In this document: positions 56,406 through 64,000 of the stretch, piece by piece
Layout: each line of letters begins with the position of its first letter
Position numbering within the stretch: position 1 is the first letter of the stretch
DNA from: an uncultured Hellea sp.
Lineage (GTDB): Bacteria; Pseudomonadota; Alphaproteobacteria; Caulobacterales; Maricaulaceae
Direction of reading: 5' to 3'
DNA length: 64,000 nucleotides
Assembly (NCBI GenBank): GCA_938007935.1
Contig: CALLMD010000010.1
Span: 62,001-126,000, forward strand
The notes under the pieces: generated by a model
Database searches by the model: none
The model's input: only the letters and a program-made list of their open reading frames with translations
Told to the model about the DNA's origin: nothing
Program-made: the position numbers and the translations under genes

Positions 56406-57446
56406 TTATTCGTTAAGTGACCAGTCATAGCCGTAGTCAACAACCTGCGCGCCGTTATCAATAGCTTGCGCAAGTTCAGGGCGCGCATGCTGACGGATAT
56501 GCTTGAGCAAACCAGATTTTCCGCCAAAATCCTCCTTGAACCATTTAAAGATGGAGGACACTTTCAGTCCTTTTGAAGTAATCTGAACACCGCGCGGAGA
56601 ATTAATATAATCTTCTGCCGCTTTCACCTTAACTCTATCAATAGTGCGTCCGTCCCAAGCTGAATTTAGCAAATTTGGACACCCGACACTCGCGCAATTG
56701 ACCATATAATGGATATATGGTGATGGGAATTGTTTGCGAAGAATTTCATGTTCAACATCATTTAGGCTTGAAGCTACGCCATTAATCGTCAGCAAATTCT
56801 TTTTCCAAGGGCCTGATGAAAGAGGTCCGAGCTTACGAATGGATTTTACGGGATAATTATCAACAACAACTTGAACCGTGACCGCATTATAGAGATTTGC
56901 GTAATAGGCAATGGCATCATTGCGAGGCAGAGTGCTAGGGTTAACACGCTCTAGGGTCTTAATGTAATTATCAAGAGCGGCTTTATCCGAAGAATTAGCC
57001 TTCAACTTACCATATGCAAAATGTGTCAAACCTTGATCATCTGGTGGGCTGACATATTTTTGCAAAATATTTGTGAACTCTGCATGTGCCGAGGTTTTTT
57101 CTACCATCGGTTTTTTGGCAGTAGGCGCTGGCGAACCAGATCCATAGTTGCTTTGAGCTTGCAATATAACAGGGTTATCACCTTCGCCCGCAGCAAAGCC
57201 AGTCTGCGGCTGAGCAGAGGGGGGAACGGCCGCTGGACGATTAATGCGAGACGAAAGTGATATTACTGTCGAGGACGCAACAGTATGGGGAGTTATAGGT
57301 GTTTGGGCTGATGTCTGTATGACAGCAGCGGATTGGGTTTTTTGGCCTGACAAACGCTTGTGCAGAGCACAATCAGAATCTCCAGCAAATGCTGGCGTGG
57401 TTATTAAAGTCAGCGTGGCTGATAGCATAAGTAAGCGGCGCGGCAT
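56406..57446 (-). CDS. DUF547 exported protein
   Basis: I start at ATG 57446, with GGAGAG five bases before it. A signal peptide (MPRRLLMLSATLTLITTPAFA) is followed by a Ser/Thr/Pro/Ala-rich stretch of ~90 residues, probably disordered, and the DUF547 domain (residues ~135-330): AYYANLYNAVTV, SSGPWKKNLLTINGV, LNDVEHEILRKQF and MVNCASVGCPNLL, a cysteine-bearing motif of the family. The function is unknown. It is the first gene of a three-gene leftward block. Confidence 0.85.
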   Translation of the reverse strand: MPRRLLMLSATLTLITTPAFAGDSDCALHKRLSGQKTQSAAVIQTSAQTPITPHTVASSTVISLSSRINRPAAVPPSAQPQTGFAAGEGDNPVILQAQSNYGSGSPAPTAKKPMVEKTSAHAEFTNILQKYVSPPDDQGLTHFAYGKLKANSSDKAALDNYIKTLERVNPSTLPRNDAIAYYANLYNAVTVQVVVDNYPVKSIRKLGPLSSGPWKKNLLTINGVASSLNDVEHEILRKQFPSPYIHYMVNCASVGCPNLLNSAWDGRTIDRVKVKAAEDYINSPRGVQITSKGLKVSSIFKWFKEDFGGKSGLLKHIRQHARPELAQAIDNGAQVVDYGYDWSLNE

Positions 57447-57498
57447 AAGGCTCTCCATTAAGTTCCGTCATTCTATAGCTAGAAAAATTTCTAAAAGC

Positions 57499-57558
57499 TT
57501 CACACGCTATTTCACGTTTCTGTGCAAGTTAGTGAGCGATAAGGTGAGATAGCGTGAA
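57499..57558. repeat. Imperfect inverted repeat upstream of rpmH
   Basis: TTCACACGCTATTTCAC (about 57499-57515) and GTGAGATAGCGTGAA (57544-57558) are near-complementary with a two-base insertion and one mismatch. Placed between the DUF547 gene and rpmH; a regulatory site or a hairpin is possible. Confidence 0.35.
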
Positions 57559-57610
57559 GTTAATCTAAGATGGTGGGCTTTATCTTAAGGGAATTCATCA
57601 TACACTATGC

Positions 57611-57639
57611 TTGACTTAGGCTGTTCTCACCCTTAATGG
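57611..57639 (+). promoter_or_regulatory. Candidate rpmH promoter
   Basis: TTGACT (57611-57616), 17 bases, TAATGG (57634-57639), about 55 bases ahead of rpmH. The -10 matches only partly. Confidence 0.4.
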
Positions 57640-57694
57640 ACGGCTCTTATGATTTCTGCGGGTGTTTTCCGCCTATATATATAAAGAGTTTACG

Positions 57695-57829
57695 ATGAAA
57701 CGTACTTTTCAGCCTTCAAATCTTGTTCGCGCCCGCCGTCACGGATTCCGTGCCCGCATGGCAACTAAAAATGGCCGCGCTGTCCTTGCGCGCCGCCGTG
57801 CAAAAGGCCGTAAAGTTCTGTCTGCATAA
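57695..57829 (+). CDS. rpmH: 50S ribosomal protein L34
   Basis: The 44-residue product begins [18 protein letters not shown] and continues [20 protein letters not shown], the L34 sequence, with many Arg and Lys for rRNA contact. The rpmH-rnpA-yidC order is the usual bacterial block and confirms it. The ATG has AAAGAG some bases upstream. Confidence 0.97.
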   Translation: MKRTFQPSNLVRARRHGFRARMATKNGRAVLARRRAKGRKVLSA

Positions 57830-57864
57830 GGCAGTACCCTCGGCGTGAATAGCGCTTATATCTT

Positions 57865-58215
57865 ATGAATAAGCTTGGAAAACTTGGATTGCTGAAAAAG
57901 CGCTCCGAGTTTTTGTTTGTCCGGGACGGGCGCTATCAAGCCCAAAGAGGTGTGGTCATCCAAGCCCGCAAAAATCCCGAGCACAATGTTATTCGTGTTG
58001 GTTTCACGGCAACAAAAAAAATTGGCAATGCTGTCATACGTAACCGCGCGAAACGCCGCCTCAGGTCTGTTTGTCTCGAACTTCTGCCCCAATTAGGGGA
58101 AAGAGGCACAGATTACGTCTTTATCGCACGTGACAAAACGGTGACGCGGCCTTATCAGGCTTTGCGTGAAGACACGCAAAAGGCCTTGAAAAACCTCATG
58201 CAAGCCCCGAAATAA
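57865..58215 (+). CDS. rnpA: Ribonuclease P protein component
   Basis: Protein subunit of RNase P, which trims tRNA 5' ends together with its RNA. Seen: LKKRSEFLFVRDGRYQAQ and the RNR motif AVIRNRAKRRLRSVC. At 116 residues it is normal. It follows rpmH by 35 bases and precedes yidC by 32, consistent with one operon. The RNase P RNA gene is not here. Confidence 0.94.
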   Translation: MNKLGKLGLLKKRSEFLFVRDGRYQAQRGVVIQARKNPEHNVIRVGFTATKKIGNAVIRNRAKRRLRSVCLELLPQLGERGTDYVFIARDKTVTRPYQALREDTQKALKNLMQAPK

Positions 58216-58247
58216 CATCTAACAAAAATAGAACGGCTGACAGTATA

Positions 58248-60011
58248 ATGGACGATCAGAAAAACTTTTTTATGGCAATGTTCTTGTCGGGCCTCGTCCT
58301 GCTGGGATATTGGTTCTTTTTTGGCAAGCCGATGGCAGAGCAAGCTCGCGCAAAGGCCGCGCTCGAAGCAGAACGCGCCCCTGTAATACAGGCCGAAGCC
58401 GCGCCTAAACCTATTGAATCTCGTGAAGTACTCGTCTCACGCGGTGACCGTATCCAAATTGATACACCAAGTTTCACCGGCTCTTTTTTGACGACAGGCT
58501 CGCGTTTTGATGACATTGCTCTCAAGGAATATGATAAGACCTTAGACCCTTCCGAAGGTTTAGTGCATCTGCTTAGTCCAGAAGGCGCAGAAACGTCTGC
58601 CTATATCATGGATAACTGGACAGGCGTTGACGGCGGCACAGGCGCAGATACACCGTGGCGGCTTATTTCAGGTAATACGCTCACCTCTAATACACCTGTC
58701 ATTTTAGGGTATGAGGCTAATGGCTTATCTTTTGAACGTATCATTTCTGTTGATGATAAATTTTTGATTACTCTCTCAGATAAGATAACAAATACATCAA
58801 CAGGTGAAAAAACAATCAGCCGTAAAGGCGTAACGCGTCAGCATACGCTTCCGCAAGGGCTTACCAATTTCTTTATCTTGCAGGAAGGTCCGATTTCAAT
58901 CGTAGATAACAAATATCACGACATGAAATATAAAGGCCTCGCCAAATCGGGTAGCTACCGAGAAAGCGGTGAAAGCGGCTGGGTTGGTCTTACGGATAAA
59001 TATTGGCTTCTTGGGTCAATCGCGCCGCAAGGCAAATCTATGACAGCCGACTACACCTATCGCACCATCAATGATCAAGAGGTTTATGAAGTTTCATATG
59101 CCCTCAGCCCCACAACATTAACGGCTGGCGCTTCTATCGAGTCCGTCGGACATATATTTGTTGGCGCAAAGGAACGCACGCTTTTAAAGTCTTATGAAAC
59201 CGATCTTGGTATCGCTCAAATGGAGCGCGCCATTGATTGGGGTTTTGTCGGTATTATCGTCAAGCCTATCAGCTGGGCCTTATCAAAGCTGGGTAGCCTG
59301 CTTGGAAATTATGGGCTTGGTATTCTAGCATTAACGCTCATAATCAAAATTATTCTCTTCCCGCTCTTTAACAAACAATATGAGAGCCAGGCGAAAATGA
59401 AAAAGGTCCAACCGAAGCTGAAAAAAATTCAAGCGCTGTACAAAGATGACCGTATGAAATTACAGCAAGAGATGATGGGATTGTATAGAAAAGAAGGCGT
59501 CAATCCAGCTGCGGGCTGTCTGCCAATTATACCAACAATCTTTGTTTTCTTCGCGCTCTATAAGTCGGTCTTTATTAACATTGATTTGCGTCATCAGCCT
59601 TTCTTTGGCTGGATCAAAGATCTATCAGCTAAAGACCCGCTTTCTATCCTGAACGGCTTTGGCCTGATGCCATGGGACGCCGTACCCCTACCCTTCCTAA
59701 CATTCTTCGCCATTGGCCCCTTAGCGCTCATGTACGGTATCTCAATGGCCCTTATGTACACGCTTACACCGCAAAATGCCGGCGGGGGAGAACAAGCTGA
59801 GATGATGGCTAAAATGATGAAGTTCATGCCTTGGATATTTATGTTTATCCTTGCGCCATTTGCGACAGGTCTTTTGGTTTACTGGGTTTGGAATAATGTT
59901 CTGTCTTTTGGGCAGCAATATTACATCACACGTAAGTTCAAAGTTGATACACCGGTTGATGTGTTCTTCCGCAAAATCACAGGTAAAGAGAAAGCAGTTA
60001 CCCCAGAATAA
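58248..60011 (+). CDS. yidC: Membrane protein insertase YidC
   Basis: It inserts and folds inner-membrane proteins. Seen: an N-terminal helix (FFMAMFLSGLVLLGYWFFF), a periplasmic domain of ~300 residues, and the five-helix insertase core from residue ~330 (WGFVGIIVKPISWALSKL; NYGLGILALTLIIKIILFPL; YKKEGVNPAAGCLPI-type loop; helix ending in MLMYTLTPQ; WIFMFILAPFATGLLVYWVWNN). The 587-residue length is typical for gram-negatives. The stop shares one base with the engB start. Confidence 0.96.
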   Translation: MDDQKNFFMAMFLSGLVLLGYWFFFGKPMAEQARAKAALEAERAPVIQAEAAPKPIESREVLVSRGDRIQIDTPSFTGSFLTTGSRFDDIALKEYDKTLDPSEGLVHLLSPEGAETSAYIMDNWTGVDGGTGADTPWRLISGNTLTSNTPVILGYEANGLSFERIISVDDKFLITLSDKITNTSTGEKTISRKGVTRQHTLPQGLTNFFILQEGPISIVDNKYHDMKYKGLAKSGSYRESGESGWVGLTDKYWLLGSIAPQGKSMTADYTYRTINDQEVYEVSYALSPTTLTAGASIESVGHIFVGAKERTLLKSYETDLGIAQMERAIDWGFVGIIVKPISWALSKLGSLLGNYGLGILALTLIIKIILFPLFNKQYESQAKMKKVQPKLKKIQALYKDDRMKLQQEMMGLYRKEGVNPAAGCLPIIPTIFVFFALYKSVFINIDLRHQPFFGWIKDLSAKDPLSILNGFGLMPWDAVPLPFLTFFAIGPLALMYGISMALMYTLTPQNAGGGEQAEMMAKMMKFMPWIFMFILAPFATGLLVYWVWNNVLSFGQQYYITRKFKVDTPVDVFFRKITGKEKAVTPE

Positions 60012-60646
60012 TGTCTGATGTTTCTAAATCCCAAATAGAAGCAGGCCGACTGCTATTTGCGCGGGATGTGACTTTCATGCTTAGCGCCGTAAGTCTTGAG
60101 ACACTACCTCCTGCCCGTCTACCTGAAATTTGCTTTGCAGGCCGGTCAAATGTCGGCAAATCCAGTCTGATTAATGCGCTCACAAACCGCAAAGGTCTTG
60201 CGCGGGCCTCCAATACCCCCGGACGCACGCGAGAGCTTAATTATTTCAATGTTGATGAACGTCTCTTTGTGGTTGACTTGCCTGGCTATGGCTATGCCAA
60301 AGCGTCTAAAACAGATATCGCCCGGTGGACCGAACTCACCCGTCAATTCCTATTCGGACGCGCCTCATTGCGCCGTGTTTTTCTCTTGATCGATAGTCGC
60401 CATGGCCTCAAAGATTCAGATAGAGAACTGATGGCAATGCTTGACGAAACCGCTGTGACTTATCAACTTATTCTTACTAAAATTGACAAGCTCAAAAAAG
60501 GTGAGTTGGATAAGGTTATAGAAAAAACCGAAAAACAGATCGCTAAACGTCCTGCGGCTTTCCCGAAGATTATAAATACGTCATCTGAGACACATATTGG
60601 TCTTGATTTGCTACGGGCTGAAATTGCGACCTTGGCGCGCCCATAA
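60011..60646 (+). CDS. engB: Ribosome biogenesis GTPase EngB (YihA)
   Basis: Essential small GTPase that helps 50S assembly. Seen: G1 FAGRSNVGKSSLINAL, G2 region ARASNTPGRTRELNYF, G3 VVDLPGYGYAKAS, G4 ILTKIDKLKK and G5 near NTSSETHIG. The length of 211 is normal. The ATG overlaps the yidC stop by one base. Confidence 0.95.
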   Translation: MSDVSKSQIEAGRLLFARDVTFMLSAVSLETLPPARLPEICFAGRSNVGKSSLINALTNRKGLARASNTPGRTRELNYFNVDERLFVVDLPGYGYAKASKTDIARWTELTRQFLFGRASLRRVFLLIDSRHGLKDSDRELMAMLDETAVTYQLILTKIDKLKKGELDKVIEKTEKQIAKRPAAFPKIINTSSETHIGLDLLRAEIATLARP

Positions 60647-60687
60647 TAATTCTTATAACAAAGCAAATCACAGTTTAAGGATAAGCC

Positions 60688-61551
60688 ATGCATAAGCGGC
60701 GGAAAAATGAGACCGGCTGGACGAGTGCACAAACACTCTCCGAAGCGCTGCCATTTATTCAGCGTTATACGGGCAGTACCATTGTAATTAAATTTGGTGG
60801 CAACGCCATGGGTGATGAAGTTCTTACCCAAAAGTTTGCGCATGATGTTGTGTTGCTGAAACAATTTGGTTTACGTCCAGTTATTGTCCATGGCGGGGGG
60901 CCGCAAATCGGCTCAATGCTGGAAAAGCTTGATATTAAATCTGAATTTGTTGACGGATTGCGTGTCTCGGATATGGAGACTGTGGGCATCGCGGAAATGG
61001 TTCTGTCAGGCGCGATTAATAAATCTATCGTTCAAGCTATCAACCAAGCTGGGGGCAGAGCTGTTGGCCTTTCCGGCAAAGATGCCAATCTTATCACAGC
61101 CAATGCCAAAGACGCTAAATTGGGCTTTACGGGCACACCTATTGCTACCGACATCTCAGTCATTGATGTTTTAACCGCGGCAGATCCCGGATTTATCCCC
61201 GTCATATCCCCCATAAGCGGCGGCGCTGCGGGCGAATCATTTAATGTCAATGCTGACACCGCCGCAGGCGTTCTTGCAGGCGCCTTAGGTGCTTCACGCC
61301 TAATGCTTTTAACTGATATTGAAGGCGTTATGGATAAGGATAAAAATTTACTGACAAACCTATCCGTAGAGGACGCTTTAGGCCTCATCAAAGACGGTAC
61401 AGCCAAAGGCGGGATGATACCCAAACTCACGACTGCAACTGATGCAGTAAAATCTGGCGTTGAAGCCGTTGTAATTTTAGACGGGCGCCGCGCACATGGC
61501 TTGCTTGTTGAGCTTTTCACAGATCAGGGCGCTGGAACGCTTATCCGATGA
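60688..61551 (+). CDS. argB: Acetylglutamate kinase
   Basis: Second step of arginine synthesis. Seen: [63 protein letters not shown] and [15 protein letters not shown], the usual acetylglutamate kinase motifs. The length of 287 is normal. The next gene overlaps by four bases (ATGA) so the two are coupled, although their functions seem unrelated. Confidence 0.96.
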   Translation: MHKRRKNETGWTSAQTLSEALPFIQRYTGSTIVIKFGGNAMGDEVLTQKFAHDVVLLKQFGLRPVIVHGGGPQIGSMLEKLDIKSEFVDGLRVSDMETVGIAEMVLSGAINKSIVQAINQAGGRAVGLSGKDANLITANAKDAKLGFTGTPIATDISVIDVLTAADPGFIPVISPISGGAAGESFNVNADTAAGVLAGALGASRLMLLTDIEGVMDKDKNLLTNLSVEDALGLIKDGTAKGGMIPKLTTATDAVKSGVEAVVILDGRRAHGLLVELFTDQGAGTLIR

Positions 61552-62657
61552 AACGCGCAATTTTCAAACGCAATTCCAAATATTCGCCGCAACAGCTATT
61601 ATTAGGAACTTTTCTCGCTGTTGGAACGGCCTTACCCGCAAGTGGTCAAGCCCCGCCTGATTTACGTTTAGATACAGAGCCGAAAACCTCAGAATCAGAA
61701 TGGGAAGTTTGTAATGAAACATCCTTTATTGTGCGACTCGCTAATGCAGTCATTCGCACGGGCAATATGACGCCAAAAGGCTGGGATAGGTTAAAACCCG
61801 GGCAATGTATAAAGCTTGACGCTATATCGGGGTCCCCACGCTATATATTTGCCGAGAGTAGCCCTATTCATCAAGGGGGCATACGTGAGTGGGCAGGAAA
61901 GACTCCGATTTGCGTCTCTGAAAATGATTTCACAGCAGATGCGACCAAAAGCTGCCAATTACAAAACTTAAAAACGCGAAATTATTTAGCCGTAAATCCA
62001 GCTGATCAACGTACAACCCTAATTGAACCTGATAATTTCGGTACGAAGGCCGACATTGCTGGTGTTCAGCGACTTTTGCGGGATAATGGATTTAAAATCA
62101 CCCGAATAGATGGACTCACTGGCAGGAGGACTAACCGTTATATTCGTGACTTTAAAAAGAAAGCGGAGCTTCCCACAAATCTATCTAGAAGTGAACTTAT
62201 TGATGCATTAGCCGTTGCAGCTGAAAAGCGACAAGATAAGGTGGGGTTTGAAATTTGCAATAATTCTAGCGCCACAATTTGGACGGCAATGGCAATACGC
62301 GAAAACGGGGCTTGGAAATCACGCGGATGGTGGACAGTTGCACGAACACAGTGCGTACGGCCTTTCACGACATCTCTCAAAGGCACCGATGCTCATTTTT
62401 TTGCTCTGCAAGAAAATGTAATAGAAACAGAAGAAGGTAAGGTCTTCGGACCAGATAAAAGACTACGCTCTGTCGCGACAACTCCTGCGCAATTTTGTAT
62501 TGCCGAAGCGAAGTTCTCAGCTTTAGGGCGCGAATATTGTGCAGAAGCAGGCTACGCTGTGGCAAATTTTCGGCCCCTTCCCACAGATATAGATGGCAAC
62601 AAAACAACCCTTTCTGATCAAGATTTCGCCGCGCCAAGCGCTGTTGGTCTCAGATAA
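61548..62657 (+). CDS. Exported protein with two DUF1036 domains and a peptidoglycan-binding-like segment
   Basis: A Lys/Arg-rich start leads into an apparent signal peptide ([19 protein letters not shown]). The mature protein has a DUF1036 domain (about residues 50-140: [16 protein letters not shown], then [15 protein letters not shown]), a peptidoglycan-binding-like segment (about 168-215: [28 protein letters not shown]) and a second DUF1036 domain (about 230-330: [30 protein letters not shown]). Cysteines at equivalent places in each domain suggest disulfides. DUF1036 proteins are envelope-associated with unknown role; the duplicated arrangement is less common. It is translationally coupled to argB. 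Confidence 0.75.
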   Translation: MKRAIFKRNSKYSPQQLLLGTFLAVGTALPASGQAPPDLRLDTEPKTSESEWEVCNETSFIVRLANAVIRTGNMTPKGWDRLKPGQCIKLDAISGSPRYIFAESSPIHQGGIREWAGKTPICVSENDFTADATKSCQLQNLKTRNYLAVNPADQRTTLIEPDNFGTKADIAGVQRLLRDNGFKITRIDGLTGRRTNRYIRDFKKKAELPTNLSRSELIDALAVAAEKRQDKVGFEICNNSSATIWTAMAIRENGAWKSRGWWTVARTQCVRPFTTSLKGTDAHFFALQENVIETEEGKVFGPDKRLRSVATTPAQFCIAEAKFSALGREYCAEAGYAVANFRPLPTDIDGNKTTLSDQDFAAPSAVGLR

Positions 62658-62668
62658 TCATTAAGTAA

Positions 62669-63364
62669 ATGCCATCCCTCACCCCTTCACTCGGTCATAT
62701 ACGAAACTGGATTTTTGACCTCGACAATACGCTTTACCGCGCAGACGTTGAGTTTTTTTCTCAAATCGACCGTAAAATGACGAATTTTATTAGCCGCTAT
62801 CTTGCCCTTCAGCCCAGTGAAGCCCGCATGGTACAAAAAGAATATCTGGCTGAATATGGGACCTCACTATCAGGCTTAATGGCCGTTCATGGTATGGATC
62901 CGGCAGAATTTCTTGATTACGTCCATGATGTTGACCTTCAAATGCTTAAGCCAGACCCAGAACTTCGAAGCCTCATCCAATCTCTGCCTGGTCGGAAATT
63001 TATATTTACAAATGGTTCTAAAGGCCATGCCCGTAATGTGGCCTCTCATTTGAACCTGTTTGATTTATTTGACGGCAGTTTTGGAATTGAAGATGGCGAT
63101 TACGTCCCTAAACCTAAACGCAGTCCCTATATAAAGTTTTGTGATATTTTCGATATTGATCCCGAAACAGCTATTTTTTTTGAAGATGGACTTAGAAATC
63201 TAGAAGTTCCCAAACATATGGGCATGATGACAGTTTTAGTGACATCAGAAGCTGATTGGTCGCATGAACCAGAAATTACGCGGCCTGCGGGCCACTCAAC
63301 GCAGGCCAGCTATGTCGATTTTATGACGAATGATTTAACCGATTGGTTATCAAAACACAGCTAA
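62669..63364 (+). CDS. HAD-family pyrimidine 5'-nucleotidase-like protein
   Basis: HAD phosphatase of the SDT1/pyrimidine-5'-nucleotidase type. Seen: the nucleophile motif WIFDLDNTLYRAD, the Ser/Thr motif IFTNGSKGHAR, the Lys before the acidic region (VPKPKRSPY), and FFEDGLRNLEVPKHMG. The length of 231 fits. It starts 11 bases after the DUF1036 gene. A 7-bp hairpin (63458-63477) lies beyond its stop codon. Confidence 0.85.
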   Translation: MPSLTPSLGHIRNWIFDLDNTLYRADVEFFSQIDRKMTNFISRYLALQPSEARMVQKEYLAEYGTSLSGLMAVHGMDPAEFLDYVHDVDLQMLKPDPELRSLIQSLPGRKFIFTNGSKGHARNVASHLNLFDLFDGSFGIEDGDYVPKPKRSPYIKFCDIFDIDPETAIFFEDGLRNLEVPKHMGMMTVLVTSEADWSHEPEITRPAGHSTQASYVDFMTNDLTDWLSKHS

Positions 63365-63539
63365 TCGCGAGTGTTAGTTATTAAACATGCTTAACGAATA
63401 GAAAACGCGGTTTTAATAAAATTCTAAGGCTCATTGTGTAACAAGATGGTTCACTGAGATATGGGTTAAACCATATCAAGGGTGAGGTCAGGTCTGTAAC
63501 AGGTTTGACGATTGGCTGTGAGCAATATAGTTGGGCGGT

Positions 63540-63737
63540 ATGACTAATACCCCTGAAAATGCTGCTCCCGGTAAAGTTTTAAGTCCCGCTGCAAAGCGGG
63601 CTTTAAGCGAAGCTGCGGCGCGCCGAAAGGCAAAAGGCGCTGAAGTGGATCGTCCTTCTGAGAAAGCCGGACCCCATGGTGCGGAACCCACACGTTTTGG
63701 CGATTGGGAGCGCGGCGGGATAGCTTACGATTTCTAA
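63540..63737 (+). CDS. DUF1674 / SDHAF4-like protein
   Basis: The 65-residue protein ends in the family signature GPHGAEPTRFGDWERGGIAYDF, which in eukaryotic SDHAF4 helps assemble succinate dehydrogenase. The N-terminal half is Ala/Lys-rich and likely helical. I start at ATG 63540; an upstream TTG would add three residues. The flanking genes do not suggest a function. Confidence 0.85.
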   Translation: MTNTPENAAPGKVLSPAAKRALSEAAARRKAKGAEVDRPSEKAGPHGAEPTRFGDWERGGIAYDF

Positions 63738-63812
63738 GCTTTCTACCCTTTCGCATCATAACTTATAAATCCGGTCGATTGACGGCCATTTTAACGTTGG
63801 GAGACGCGAGCG

Positions 63813-64000
63813 ATGCGTATCAAAGTTTCAGTATTGGCCGCACTGAGTGGTTTAAGTTTAGCAGTCATCTCTACGCCAGCACTTGCGGGCGGATGCGGCT
63901 TTGGTCCGGGGGCAAATTGTGACATGGGTGTTAAGGTTATGAACACCACAGCACCCGTTTTTGGCCCTATGACTGTCTCAAATGATAATCCGATGGGTCA
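63813..64000 (+). CDS. Small exported protein, truncated by the window end
   Basis: GGAGA precedes the ATG. The product opens with a signal peptide (MRIKVSVLAALSGLSLAVIS, cleavage likely near ALA) and continues with a Gly- and Cys-containing stretch (GGCGFGPGANC). The frame is open to base 64000, so the C-terminus is missing. I recognise no family. Confidence 0.6.
   Translation, partial: MRIKVSVLAALSGLSLAVISTPALAGGCGFGPGANCDMGVKVMNTTAPVFGPMTVSNDNPMG

Noticed and set aside
63505-63531. Promoter for the DUF1674 gene
   Set aside because: TTGACG and TATAGT are present but only 15 bases apart, and the -10 ends nine bases before the start codon, so the fit is poor.

Overview
The window looks like a chromosomal segment of a marine-type alphaproteobacterium, probably near Caulobacterales/Maricaulales (the Hellea or Robiginitomaculum neighbourhood is a guess). 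Reasons: the block accD-folC-trxA-addA-addB-murU-amgK-tsaE-divL, the pair rpsT-dnaA followed by dnaN-recF, a ChvI/ChvG two-component pair beside PTS-Ntr genes, an AccD without an N-terminal zinc finger, class II (B12) ribonucleotide reductase, COQ9 and DUF1036/DUF1674 proteins. Base composition is moderate (by eye about half G+C); a few AT-rich islets stand out (1365-1736, 9159-10091, 33671-34714). I saw no rRNA, tRNA, CRISPR array, IS element or prophage.

Layout. 1-9.1 kb: the 3' end of nrdJ, a small membrane protein, COQ9, an ABC-2 exporter, cysK, a MoeB/ThiF enzyme, a secreted protein, a sulfotransferase-like protein and a branched-chain aminotransferase. 9.1-10.1 kb: a lone Mrr-like nuclease. 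10.3-24.4 kb: accD, folC, trxA, the AddAB recombination nuclease, the MurU/AmgK muramate recycling pair, tsaE, a ferredoxin and DivL, the tyrosine-bearing pseudo-kinase of the CtrA pathway. 24.5-30.8 kb: glmM, a mannose-1-phosphate guanylyltransferase, and a leftward chvI-chvG-EIIA-HPr-TonB-like block in which the usual hprK is absent. 31.0-39.5 kb: yggT, groES-groEL with a CIRCE operator, then an inserted defence-type segment (AbiC-like protein, DpnI-like nuclease, DpnA-like methyltransferase, a 53-residue ORF), then hrcA, grpE and mutM.

39.6-47.3 kb: a DEAD-box helicase, an enoyl-CoA hydratase, rpsT and the replication genes dnaA-dnaN-recF. The putative dnaA promoter carries a GANTC (CcrM-type) site between its -35 and -10 elements. 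47.4-57.4 kb: a UbiH-type hydroxylase divergent from ftsK with a consensus CtrA motif between them, then DsbA-like, DciA, a sensor kinase, and a three-gene module (flavoprotein reductase, TVP38 membrane protein, DUF547 protein). 57.7-64.0 kb: rpmH-rnpA-yidC-engB-argB, a double-DUF1036 protein, a HAD nucleotidase, an SDHAF4-like protein and a truncated secreted protein.

How the parts fit. HrcA encoded at about 36.8 kb should bind the CIRCE site in front of groES. DivL, the CtrA motif at ftsK and the GANTC site at dnaA all belong to the alphaproteobacterial cell-cycle circuit. The most puzzling item is the DpnI-like nuclease (family cuts methylated GATC) placed divergently beside a DpnA-like methyltransferase (family methylates GATC): the two should be incompatible if both are active on the same site.
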